Shown piece after piece: positions 8,245 to 15,813 of a stretch of DNA of 48,374 nucleotides (positions are counted from its first letter, which is position 1; each line of letters starts with the position of its first letter). The DNA is taken from the NCBI GenBank assembly GCA_964544965.1, contig CAZJED010000002.1:1-48374 (forward strand), written 5' to 3'. The notes beneath the pieces were generated by a model. It made no database searches. It had not been told where the DNA came from and saw only the letters and a program-made list of their open reading frames with translations. Source of the DNA: UBA11869 sp964544965. GTDB taxonomy: Bacteria > Pseudomonadota > Gammaproteobacteria > Eutrophobiales > Eutrophobiaceae. A program made the position numbers and the translations under genes.

Positions 8245-9713
8245 TACGAAAATTCCTTCACTAATTTAATTGGAGCTGTAATAATTGCTTTTGTACCCTC
8301 TCCCGCCTTTGTTTCAAAATCAAGTTGCCAGTTATGTTTTTGGCATATCTTAAAGGCTATAGGTATGCCTAAACCAGTACCATAGCGCTTTGTTGATGGA
8401 CCTGGCTCAAGGTTTCCAGGTTTTGGTTCAAAAGGTAATCCAGAACCACTATCTTGGATTTGAATCTCAAATGTGTCCTCATTATTTTTTATATTGATTT
8501 CTAGAATCTCTGATTCTGGGCTTGCATCAATTGCATTCGCTAATAAACTATATATTGCCTGTTCCATTAAATCTGGATCAACATTTAATAAAACTGAGTC
8601 TTTCCAACCATTTTTTATTACCTTTATTTTTCTCTCTTTTATTTTGTTGTCGAGCACTTCTAGTGCTGCATCAACTAGTTTTGATGCCTCAATATTAATT
8701 AAGTTTGGCTCTAGAGGATGTAAATATGAGACTAATGAACTAACCCATCGACCTAAACGATCTATTGTATCTATTATGGCTTGCTTTGATTCATTAATTT
8801 CATTTTTATCATCAGCATGTTCAAGTAATTGTGCGCTTGCTCTAATACTTGCTAGAGGATTACGTATATTATGAGCAACAACTGGAATGAGTGAACCTAA
8901 AGCAATCTGTCTTTCATTTTCTAAAAGAGCTTCTCTGTTACTAGATAATTCATTAGCCATTCTGTTAATCGCTGTTGCTAATTCAGATACTTCCTCAACA
9001 CCTTTCTCTTCTATTTGATGATTTAATTTACCATGGCTTATTTCGCCGGCACCTTTCATAATATTGGCAATTGGTGCAATAAATTGTATTCGCATAATAT
9101 GACGAGTATAAAAAACAATAATAAATGCGAAAATAAGAGGTATAGGTATAATAAATGGTGCAAATTTTGTCCAAGTTTCAAGAGTTTTATCCAATTCTTT
9201 ATGCTTATCCCTTAATAATGACTTGAATGAATGGTATCGATTCTCAAATTTTCCAACCATTTGTTGGGCAAAGGTTGGGTTAAGAATCTGAATTTTTGAT
9301 AGGCGATCGGCTATATATGGATTAGTAAAAATGTTATTCATGTCTATCTGAATTTCTCTGTAAGAAAGATTCAATTCCTGGATTGCTTGATCTTCTTTTC
9401 GTGAGCTCGATTTTCTTCTTAGTTCGTTAAATAATTCAGAAATATTACGTGAATATTCAGGGTAAGTTTCTAATGCATGTGTGTCCTCTAGTATGCGCGC
9501 GCGAATCATTTCTTGAATCTGCGCATAAAGTTCTCCTCTTATTTGCTCTGTAAGATAAAACATTGCATTTATACGAACTGATTCTACCGAATTCTGCTGC
9601 CAAAAATATGCGGACACTCCCCCAATCAAACCCATAACTGCAACTAGAAATAAAATTGCAATTTCATGGCGAAAAATAAGGTTATTTAAAGACTTAGGTG
9701 AAAAAAACAACAT
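8244..9713 (-). CDS. Membrane sensor histidine kinase, partner of the NtrC-type regulator
   Basis: This 489-residue kinase has a first membrane helix (about residues 16-36), a helical periplasmic sensor domain (about 37-183), a second membrane helix (about 184-206) and a HAMP linker (about 207-262). A HisKA dimerisation domain follows, with His281 in HNIRNPLASI, then an ATPase domain with the N-box NAIDASPES, G1 QDSGSGLPFEP and G2 RYGTGLGIPIAFK. The HNIRNPL box resembles NtrB-class kinases that pair with sigma-54 activators, in line with the next gene. The periplasmic domain is mostly predicted helix, like four-helix-bundle ligand sensors; the signal cannot be deduced. Its 5' end faces pqqA across 237 bases. 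Confidence 0.92.
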   Translation of the reverse strand: MLFFSPKSLNNLIFRHEIAILFLVAVMGLIGGVSAYFWQQNSVESVRINAMFYLTEQIRGELYAQIQEMIRARILEDTHALETYPEYSRNISELFNELRRKSSSRKEDQAIQELNLSYREIQIDMNNIFTNPYIADRLSKIQILNPTFAQQMVGKFENRYHSFKSLLRDKHKELDKTLETWTKFAPFIIPIPLIFAFIIVFYTRHIMRIQFIAPIANIMKGAGEISHGKLNHQIEEKGVEEVSELATAINRMANELSSNREALLENERQIALGSLIPVVAHNIRNPLASIRASAQLLEHADDKNEINESKQAIIDTIDRLGRWVSSLVSYLHPLEPNLINIEASKLVDAALEVLDNKIKERKIKVIKNGWKDSVLLNVDPDLMEQAIYSLLANAIDASPESEILEINIKNNEDTFEIQIQDSGSGLPFEPKPGNLEPGPSTKRYGTGLGIPIAFKICQKHNWQLDFETKAGEGTKAIITAPIKLVKEFS

Positions 9714-9937
9714 AGCTTAATTATATCTCACAATTGGTCCAAATGAACCACACTTTTGGATAAAATTAGCCAAAAAAAACAATAATAATATTTTATCTGG
9801 CAGTTTATTACTTCTAACTGTTTATTTATAAAGGGAATAAAGTCTTCATATCGAAATTGGCATGATACCTGAATAGAATTAAGTGCACTCTAAAAGGTGT
9901 CCCGTTCTCATCGGGTATTTAACAACTAACTATTCTT

Positions 9938-9945
9938 AAGGAGAG
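9938..9945 (+). promoter_or_regulatory. Strong Shine-Dalgarno site of pqqA
   Basis: AAGGAGAG lies five bases before the pqqA ATG. It is one of the strongest ribosome binding sites in this window, where most starts have little or no Shine-Dalgarno match. It supports real and abundant translation of the very short peptide gene. Confidence 0.8.
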
Positions 9946-9950
9946 TTAAT

Positions 9951-10025
9951 ATGAAATGGGAAACTCCAGAATATAGTGACATCCGCTTTGGCTTCGAAGT
10001 CACCATGTATATCAACAATAAATAA
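9951..10025 (+). CDS. pqqA: PqqA, precursor peptide of pyrroloquinoline quinone
   Basis: This is a 24-residue peptide gene, too short for most gene finders. It reads M-K-W then ends FGFEVTMYINNK. The block FEVTMY is the PqqA hallmark: Glu16 and Tyr20 are the residues that PqqE joins and the later Pqq enzymes convert to PQQ. The N-terminal KWETPEYSDIR also follows the family pattern (W..P...D.R). A strong ribosome binding site precedes it and a perfect intrinsic terminator follows, so it is a single-gene transcript. No pqqB, C, D, E or F is present in the window, so this copy is detached from the biosynthesis cluster. PQQ serves periplasmic dehydrogenases such as alcohol or glucose dehydrogenases. 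Confidence 0.93.
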   Translation: MKWETPEYSDIRFGFEVTMYINNK

Positions 10026-10044
10026 TTGTTGACTTAGCTTAAGC

Positions 10045-10072
10045 AAAAAAGGAGTCTTTTGACTCCTTTTTT
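10045..10072 (+). terminator. Rho-independent terminator after pqqA
   Basis: A perfect inverted repeat, AAAAAAGGAGTC / GACTCCTTTTTT, has a TTTT loop and a run of T. It lies 20 bases past the pqqA stop. It is bidirectional in form and may also terminate the converging cytochrome b561 transcript, whose gene ends at 10100. A second small inverted repeat, CAACAAT/ATTGTTG (10012-10030), spans the pqqA stop codon. Confidence 0.88.
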
Positions 10073-10099
10073 ATTTGACGAGAGTTAGTTCTGACGTAG

Positions 10100-10627
10100 T
10101 CAAAACCACATCCTTTTAAAAAGATGAAATTGTTTTTTATGAATATGGTACATCGCCCCCGATATATGCAAACATATAAGTAATCCGAAAATTATCGCGC
10201 TGATATCATGTATTGTTGTAAATAGTTGATTAAGTTCGGGTGATTTCCATCCCCAATGCGGCAGTGGTATTCCCCAAAATTTTGTTTTATACCCGCTAAA
10301 AGAAGAAGATATGTAACCAGTAGCTGGTTGGACGAACATCATTAGGTAAAGTAAATTATGTGTAGATACAGCTGCTATTTTTTGTACAGGTGTTACATCA
10401 TCCGGTAAAGGTGGTGACTCTGAAATAAATTTCCAAAGCAACCTAAACAAAACTAACAGCGCAAGCGTTAAACCCATCGATTTATGTAATGCAAAAAACC
10501 AACTTCTCTCGTCACTGCCCTTAGGTAAATCAACCATATATATACCTAAAATAAACATACACACCAATAAAATTGCCATGATCCAGTGAATAATAATTGC
10601 AACTGTATTGTATCGTTTAATATCCAT
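10100..10627 (-). CDS. Cytochrome b561 family membrane protein
   Basis: This 175-residue protein has four membrane helices and is of the CybB/YodB type. The expected haem-ligand His residues are visible: His14 (VAIIIHW), His48 (ALHKSMG), His140 (TTIHDIS) and His154 (CLHISG). These match the spacing in Escherichia coli cytochrome b561. Its role would be electron transfer at the inner membrane, usually with quinol or superoxide as donor. It converges with pqqA across a shared terminator. A link to a PQQ-dependent dehydrogenase is possible but is only an inference from proximity. The start is the ATG at 10627, and the length is normal for the family. Confidence 0.9.
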   Translation of the reverse strand: MDIKRYNTVAIIIHWIMAILLVCMFILGIYMVDLPKGSDERSWFFALHKSMGLTLALLVLFRLLWKFISESPPLPDDVTPVQKIAAVSTHNLLYLMMFVQPATGYISSSFSGYKTKFWGIPLPHWGWKSPELNQLFTTIHDISAIIFGLLICLHISGAMYHIHKKQFHLFKRMWF

Positions 10628-10697
10628 TCGTTATTCGCTCGTGATAATATAGTATTATAAACAATCTTCTTATATATAATATTAAAATAAAAAAAAT

Positions 10698-11258
10698 ATG
10701 TCCAAAAATCTAATATTATTTTGTATTCTTTCAGTCACTATAATTACTCCGTTACCAATATTTGCTGATGATTATCAGGTAATAGTTTCTAAAAGTAATA
10801 AAGAGCTTATATTAAAAAAATCAAATGATATTGTAAAAAAATATCGCATTGCAACAGGTAAAGGTGGAAAAGGAACTAAAAGAAAACGTGGTGATAGTAA
10901 AACGCCATTAGGTGTCTATCGAATTTCCAAACTTAATAAAAGTAAACGTTTTCATTATTTTATACAGCTTGATTACCCAAATTTAATTGATGCATGGTAT
11001 GGTTTTAAAAACGAAATTATAGATGGTAATGATTTTAAGCGCATAGCAAATGCTTATAAAAAACGTAAGTCCCCGCCACAAGATACAAATTTAGGTGGGC
11101 AAATTGGTATTCATGGAATTGGGAAAACAACAACAAAAAAATTAGCAATACATCAAGAACTTAATTGGACAGACGGGTGTATTGCTCTTACAAATGATGA
11201 TATAAATGATCTTATAAAATTTATTAGAATTGGAACAACTGTAGTAATTAAAGAATAA
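10698..11258 (+). CDS. L,D-transpeptidase (YkuD/YafK-like) family protein
   Basis: This 186-residue protein has a signal peptide (about residues 1-23, ending IFADD) and a YkuD-type domain. Visible motifs are KTPLGVYRI (about 69-76), GIHGIG with His139, and TDGCIALTN with the putative catalytic Cys161. The consensus around the Cys is usually SHGC; TDGC with CIAL after it resembles the YafK/DpaA branch. That branch in Escherichia coli (LdtF/DpaA) is an amidase that detaches Braun lipoprotein instead of making 3-3 cross-links. It is the first of five closely spaced genes with an ExbB/ExbD-like pair. No Shine-Dalgarno site is evident. Transpeptidase versus amidase activity is undecided. Confidence 0.82.
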   Translation: MSKNLILFCILSVTIITPLPIFADDYQVIVSKSNKELILKKSNDIVKKYRIATGKGGKGTKRKRGDSKTPLGVYRISKLNKSKRFHYFIQLDYPNLIDAWYGFKNEIIDGNDFKRIANAYKKRKSPPQDTNLGGQIGIHGIGKTTTKKLAIHQELNWTDGCIALTNDDINDLIKFIRIGTTVVIKE

Positions 11259-11271
11259 GTATATTCAAATC

Positions 11272-11823
11272 ATGAAAAATATTTTAAAAGTAAAATTTCA
11301 ATATGGCGCATTAACGAATTTTTTATATGCGTATTGCGTATTATGTACATTGATTTTTATTTTAATAATATTCGATGCTATTACATATAAAGATTCTAAT
11401 AATATTTATAAAAGATTTTCAGAAAAAAGTTACATTGATACTGTGCAGGATTTAGAATTCGCCATTACAGAAAGTAATTTTCGTATTATAAATCGTATAA
11501 ATATTGGAGAAGCTATTCAAGAAAGAAAAGAAAAAATATTTCCAAGAAACGAAGTAATATTATTTTGTAATTTAAGTATTGCTCAAGAAATGTTAGAGAT
11601 CGAGCCAGATTTCATTAATTTCTGTCCATATAAAATAACAGTTGCGGAAAGACCAGAAACTTTAGCTTCTAGTGGAAAGATAATAATTGCGACACATCTT
11701 TTACCAATAGAAACTGGGTCTTCTGACATAAATAAATTTTCAGTTAATATGAATGAAATTTTACGTAAAATGATAGAATACGCTATATCAGACGACCCTT
11801 TTGTCATTAGCCTTGAAAAATAA
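11272..11823 (+). CDS. Membrane-anchored DUF302-like protein
   Basis: This 183-residue protein has one membrane helix (about residues 17-38, LYAYCVLCTLIFILIIFDAI) and a C-terminal domain. The latter resembles DUF302: SYIDTVQDLEFAITESNFRI, then RINIGEAIQERK, then EVILFCNLSIAQEMLEIEP. DUF302 proteins are small alpha/beta domains of unknown function, often found with envelope or redox genes. The similarity is judged by eye and is moderate. It lies 13 bases after the transpeptidase gene and 14 bases before the channel gene, so it belongs to the same operon. The domain is probably periplasmic, since it follows a single N-terminal anchor, but the topology is not proven. Confidence 0.65.
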   Translation: MKNILKVKFQYGALTNFLYAYCVLCTLIFILIIFDAITYKDSNNIYKRFSEKSYIDTVQDLEFAITESNFRIINRINIGEAIQERKEKIFPRNEVILFCNLSIAQEMLEIEPDFINFCPYKITVAERPETLASSGKIIIATHLLPIETGSSDINKFSVNMNEILRKMIEYAISDDPFVISLEK

Positions 11824-11837
11824 AAATATATACATCT

Positions 11838-12581
11838 ATGAAAGAACAATCAGAACATAATCTACTGCTAAAATGGTTAATTTTGACTGGCCTTATTACT
11901 TTTTCAGTAGTTGCCGCATGGAATGAAGGGGTTATTTCCTTATTATTTAGTGTAGACAAAAGTCGTATTTCAATAGCAATAACACTAATTTATTTGCTTG
12001 TTACTCTTCATTGTGCTCGGAGAATATACACAATTTCGACAGAAACAAATTTATCGAAAAAAGTAGAAGCCATTATAAAAAATGAAAAAAAGATAATGCT
12101 AAATATTAGTAATGATAATATTTTGATTAATTCAAAAATAAAATTACCTGAGTGTCTTATGACTGAATATATAAGGGACTTATGCTTTCGTAATGGCAAA
12201 ATTTCCCAAGCTAATGATAACGGTTTAACTTCGGATCTAAATGACGTCTATAATTCAAGATTAAAAGGACCACAAGAAATCGGTTGGTTTGTCTCAGATA
12301 TGATGTTGAAGCTAGGTCTACTGGGAACAATTATTGGGTTTATTTTTATGCTTGGGTCTGTTGCTAACATTGCTGATTTTGATGTTAGTAATATGCAAAA
12401 AATATTACGGCATATGAGTAATGGAATGGGTACTGCGCTTTATACAACATTAACGGGTTTAGTATGTAGCGTGCTGTCTGCAATGCAATATCATATGATA
12501 GATAGGCATGCTGATGAATTGATTGAACTGACACTTCATACAACACAAATCCATATCATACCAAAAATAAATAACAACTAA
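11838..12581 (+). CDS. Divergent MotA/TolQ/ExbB-like proton channel protein
   Basis: This 247-residue protein has four predicted membrane segments: about residues 12-28, 39-58, a third at MMLKLGLLGTIIGFIFMLGSV (about 156-176), and a fourth at GTALYTTLTGLVCSVLSAMQY (about 197-217). KLGLLGTIIGFIFML followed by GMGTALYTTLTGLV is the conserved core of MotA/TolQ/ExbB channels. It differs from the ExbB at 2660 in having a longer cytoplasmic loop and two leading helices. Four bases separate it from a gene whose N-terminus looks like ExbD. The pair should form a proton-driven motor unit, but its partner is not TonB. Confidence 0.8.
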   Translation: MKEQSEHNLLLKWLILTGLITFSVVAAWNEGVISLLFSVDKSRISIAITLIYLLVTLHCARRIYTISTETNLSKKVEAIIKNEKKIMLNISNDNILINSKIKLPECLMTEYIRDLCFRNGKISQANDNGLTSDLNDVYNSRLKGPQEIGWFVSDMMLKLGLLGTIIGFIFMLGSVANIADFDVSNMQKILRHMSNGMGTALYTTLTGLVCSVLSAMQYHMIDRHADELIELTLHTTQIHIIPKINNN

Positions 12582-12585
12582 TATA

Positions 12586-13179
12586 ATGCGCGTCAAAGAT
12601 AGATTTCGCTCTGATCCTTTTACTGATTTATTATTTAACGCTCTTCTCGGTTTTACCTTCCTGTTTCTTGTTGCAATTATGTTTATGAATCCCGAAGCAA
12701 AATCAGGCATCATTGATCCAAAAGCAGAATACATACTTACAATAACATGGGAAGATAATAGTCCTGATGATATTGATGTATGGGTTGAAGATCCAGAAGG
12801 TCAACTCGTTTATTTCCGAGCAGCAGAAGCTGGGCTTTTGCATTTAGATCGTGATGATCGTGGATTGGTGAATGACACAATAACAATTAATGGTAAAGAT
12901 GTTCAAAATCCACTAAACCAAGAAGTAGTAACGTTGCGTGGTGTTGTAAAAGGTGAATATATTGTCAATCTTCATTATTATGCTTCAGAAACAAATAAAC
13001 CTGTTGATGTTAATGTGAGGCTTGCAAAAGTTAATCCAAAATTAGAGATTGTATACTATGGTAAAGTTAACCTTGAGAAAAAAGGCGACGAAAAAACAGC
13101 AGTTCGTTTTAGTGTTACGCGAAATGGTAAAGTCTCAGGTATTAATTTTCTTCCAAAATCCCTTGTTATAGTAAATTAG
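12586..13179 (+). CDS. ExbD-like membrane anchor fused to a DUF2135-like periplasmic domain
   Basis: This 197-residue protein has an N-terminal helix with the pattern DPFTDLLFNALLGFTFLFLV, where Asp14 sits where ExbD, TolR and MotB carry the proton-binding Asp. The remainder (about residues 42-197) is periplasmic and predicted to be beta-rich. It contains TITWEDNSPDDIDVWVEDPE, which resembles the DUF2135-type motif TW.....DIDLWV.DP.G, and then LHLDRDDRG, an acidic stretch that could bind Ca2+. This is not the normal ExbD domain, nor an OmpA peptidoglycan-binding domain as in MotB. It starts four bases after the channel gene. The function is unknown; it is the most distinctive protein of this operon. 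Confidence 0.75.
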   Translation: MRVKDRFRSDPFTDLLFNALLGFTFLFLVAIMFMNPEAKSGIIDPKAEYILTITWEDNSPDDIDVWVEDPEGQLVYFRAAEAGLLHLDRDDRGLVNDTITINGKDVQNPLNQEVVTLRGVVKGEYIVNLHYYASETNKPVDVNVRLAKVNPKLEIVYYGKVNLEKKGDEKTAVRFSVTRNGKVSGINFLPKSLVIVN

Positions 13180-13193
13180 ACGGAGAGGATATT

Positions 13194-13706
13194 ATGACAT
13201 TAGGTATAACAGGCATTATCGCTGCCTATATATTACTTGCATTACTGCTTTTGAGTATTAATCTTTACTCAAAATGGTCCTGGCACATAAAAGCTGCGAC
13301 AATTATCCTAACATCTGCATTTTATATTATAAGTTATTATTCGTTGCCAACATTACTAGGATGGCCAACATCTCAAAACCCACCTACACAATTTAGATTA
13401 CTAGCTGCGTATGTTGAACAACCTGATAAAGAAAAAAATACTAAAGGAGCTGTTTATCTGTGGTTATCAAAAATTATAAATATGACGGAATTAGCTGAAC
13501 CAAGAGCGTATGAATTTGATTATTCTGCTGAATTACACGAAAAAATTATTAACGTAAATGCAAAATTACATAAAAATATCAAACAAATTGGCGAATTTAA
13601 AGATCCGGATGACACATTTAATCAGGTAAATGAACAAAAACGTGGTGTTAAATCTATAAAGATTGAATTCTATGATCTACCTGATCCGCTATTTCCAGAC
13701 AAATGA
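13194..13706 (+). CDS. Hypothetical small membrane protein of the ExbB-like operon
   Basis: I do not recognise a family for this 170-residue protein. It has two N-terminal membrane helices (about residues 4-24 and 31-52) and a soluble C-terminal part (about 60-170) with no Cys. GGAGAGGAT before the ATG is a good ribosome binding site. Following the ExbD-like gene by 14 bases, it is the last of the five co-directional genes and converges with the gene at 13715-14413. The C-terminal domain (RLLAAYVEQPDKEKNTKGAVYLW) recurs, as far as I recall, beside similar ExbB/ExbD-like pairs in marine proteobacteria, but I cannot verify this. Confidence 0.6.
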   Translation: MTLGITGIIAAYILLALLLLSINLYSKWSWHIKAATIILTSAFYIISYYSLPTLLGWPTSQNPPTQFRLLAAYVEQPDKEKNTKGAVYLWLSKIINMTELAEPRAYEFDYSAELHEKIINVNAKLHKNIKQIGEFKDPDDTFNQVNEQKRGVKSIKIEFYDLPDPLFPDK

Positions 13707-13714
13707 TTTATTAA

Positions 13715-14413
13715 TTAATGCGTAATTTTAGATTTTATTGCATATTTTTCAATAAGGTTAATCATTCTGCGTTCAGAAAAATCTGATTTACAATCAGCAA
13801 ACCAGTGTTTTTTGTTTTCAATAATTTTACTAACGATAATTTTACTATCAATATTACCCTCACTATCTCTGCATATTTCAGGTGAATTTATCAACAAAGA
13901 TGCAGTGGCGCCTAATATAATTTCATTTTCTAATTGATGTATTCTTTCTTCAGAATTTTCATGATTAACAATACTACAGTCTTGACTATTCACTTTAATT
14001 GTTTGAGTTATAAACATCATCAAAGCGTTGAATTCATCAGGAACACCAATCCTGCTTATTGTTGCCCAACGATATAAATCAACAGGTTTTACTTCCCAAT
14101 TATTTTCTGGTTTATTAACATCCACTACTGACAGAAGATTCTTCTTAACACATTCATTTGCATGAGCTTTTAAATCATTAACTCTCCTAATTAACTTCTC
14201 ATCTAAAATATTATTTTTGGATGGATTGATAGATAGTAATAATAATATACCCTCATTATGTAATAGCCATTTTTCTTTTTTACACCATTTTTCATACAGT
14301 TTTTGTTTATTAATTTTTGCTTCATCATAATTATTATGCAGTATAGTATTGTTTTGTATCTTATTACTCCTATTAAAAAGAAATAAGAATAACTTATTAA
14401 TAATATTAATCAT
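13715..14413 (-). CDS. Hypothetical protein
   Basis: This 232-residue soluble protein has no family I can name with confidence. The N-terminus is hydrophobic and basic for about 15 residues (LFLFLFNRSNK) but is not a convincing signal peptide. The middle holds KWCKKEKWLLHNEGILLLL, then SINPSK, then WEVKPVDLYRWATISRIGVP. This W...EG..LLL..NP......VKP..L.RWA....I pattern is reminiscent of uncharacterised proteobacterial and prophage-borne proteins with such a segment. It starts 12 bases after tilS ends on the same strand and may be read from that operon. It is the only accessory-looking gene attached to the conserved cluster. Confidence 0.55.
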   Translation of the reverse strand: MINIINKLFLFLFNRSNKIQNNTILHNNYDEAKINKQKLYEKWCKKEKWLLHNEGILLLLSINPSKNNILDEKLIRRVNDLKAHANECVKKNLLSVVDVNKPENNWEVKPVDLYRWATISRIGVPDEFNALMMFITQTIKVNSQDCSIVNHENSEERIHQLENEIILGATASLLINSPEICRDSEGNIDSKIIVSKIIENKKHWFADCKSDFSERRMINLIEKYAIKSKITH

Positions 14414-14425
14414 TTCATATAAATC

Positions 14426-15796
14426 CTACTGTAATACCTTATTATAGCCAGACCAATATATATCTAATGATTTTTCATTTTCAGATGCAGAAAACTTCTT
14501 GCCCACGCAAAAGCCTGGAACAACTGCTAATTCTTCATTAATATAGACAAGAGGTACTCTATCTCTAAACCATGGTAATACGCCGTGCTCCTGAAATAAC
14601 TGTTTTACTGTCTTTGAGTTTGACAAACTATTTGAATAAATTTTTTCGCCTCCATTTCTATATCGAATAGTTATCTTCGCACCTTCCGTGCATGACATTA
14701 AAACACCTTTGCCAAGAGTTTTTTTTGCTATTAACTTTTCACCATGAATTTCTAAAGGTAAATTTGTATTCCAAAAAATCTCTTCGTTTCTATCATGTTG
14801 TTTAATTTTTTTTGATGCATATAAATAATTCCTATATTTTCTAACTTCTGTATTTCTCCAATTAACGCACGGAGATTTTTCAGAAGTAGTATTTATAAGA
14901 GTTTTGATAATCTGATTCATATGCCTAGATCCTGGTTTTTCAAGATTTAAGCTATTAAGCCAATAAAAAATTAAATTTTTCTGTCTTGGTAAACTTAGCT
15001 TATTTAATATTTTTATATCAAGATTTATGAAATCTTTGCATAATACTTTTGACATATCTTCTGATGCAATTTCACTAAGAAGACTCATTGATTCTTTTTG
15101 ATGACTAATAACTCTTAAAATACTTTTTCGAAAAGAAGGCCACGCCTTTTCTAGGTAAACTAATACTTTATGTCTCAAATAGTTTCTGTCATAACGAATA
15201 TCCGAATTAGATTCATCATCTTGCCATAGAAGATCATTGGCTTTTGCATATTGTTCTAATTCGCATTGTTGAATATTTAAAAAAGGGCGAACGTGATACC
15301 CGCTTGCAATTCTTTTGATAACAGGCATTGAAGCTAGACCTCTTGGTCCTGCCCCCCGGAGAATCTGAAGAAAAAATGTTTCAACCTGATCATCCATGTG
15401 ATGCGCTGTGAGTAGTAAGTCATCCTTATCCATCTCTTTAGATATAAGTAAATAACGTTTGTTCCTAGCCCAACATTCAACACTTTCATTCTTAGGAAGA
15501 TTTTCATGAATACTAATTGCTTTAAAAGGTACATTAAATCTTGCGCACTCTTCCTTGCAAAATTTCTCCCAATCATCACTTTTTTCATGTAAACCATGAT
15601 TAATATGGATTGCTTCTAATGATTGTTTTAAATCTTCTTTGATTAAAAAAAGAAGATGAAGTAAAGCGCTGGAATCAATTCCACCGCTATATGCAATGAT
15701 TATTTTTTTTGATTCAGAAAATGTATCAAGAAATTCCTTAAGTTCGGACTTGGACAACGCATTACTTATATATTGTTCCTTTTGGTTAACTAACAT
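14426..15796 (-). CDS. tilS: tRNA(Ile)-lysidine synthase TilS
   Basis: This 456-residue cytoplasmic enzyme converts C34 of tRNA-Ile(CAU) to lysidine using ATP and lysine, so that AUA codons are read correctly. The PP-loop SGGIDSS is at residues about 37-43 (IIIAYSGGIDSSALLHLL). HHMDDQVETFFLQILRGAG is the conserved TilS catalytic segment, and the C-terminal substrate-recognition domain (GEKIYSNSLSNSKTVKQLFQ) is present. The length is normal. It follows accA by 17 bases, the usual gammaproteobacterial arrangement. Confidence 0.95.
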   Translation of the reverse strand: MLVNQKEQYISNALSKSELKEFLDTFSESKKIIIAYSGGIDSSALLHLLFLIKEDLKQSLEAIHINHGLHEKSDDWEKFCKEECARFNVPFKAISIHENLPKNESVECWARNKRYLLISKEMDKDDLLLTAHHMDDQVETFFLQILRGAGPRGLASMPVIKRIASGYHVRPFLNIQQCELEQYAKANDLLWQDDESNSDIRYDRNYLRHKVLVYLEKAWPSFRKSILRVISHQKESMSLLSEIASEDMSKVLCKDFINLDIKILNKLSLPRQKNLIFYWLNSLNLEKPGSRHMNQIIKTLINTTSEKSPCVNWRNTEVRKYRNYLYASKKIKQHDRNEEIFWNTNLPLEIHGEKLIAKKTLGKGVLMSCTEGAKITIRYRNGGEKIYSNSLSNSKTVKQLFQEHGVLPWFRDRVPLVYINEELAVVPGFCVGKKFSASENEKSLDIYWSGYNKVLQ

Positions 15797-15813
15797 ACTT
15801 ATTTAAATATTAT

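Noticed and set aside
9857..9872. Confident sigma-54 promoter for pqqA
   Set aside because: The -24 GG is present but the -12 position is GA where GC is required, so it is kept only as a hypothesis in the findings.
11838..13179. ExbB/ExbD-like pair as a Zorya defence system (ZorAB)
   Set aside because: ZorA has a long cytoplasmic tail and ZorB an OmpA-type domain, and there is no ZorC, ZorD or ZorE nearby; the neighbours are envelope genes.
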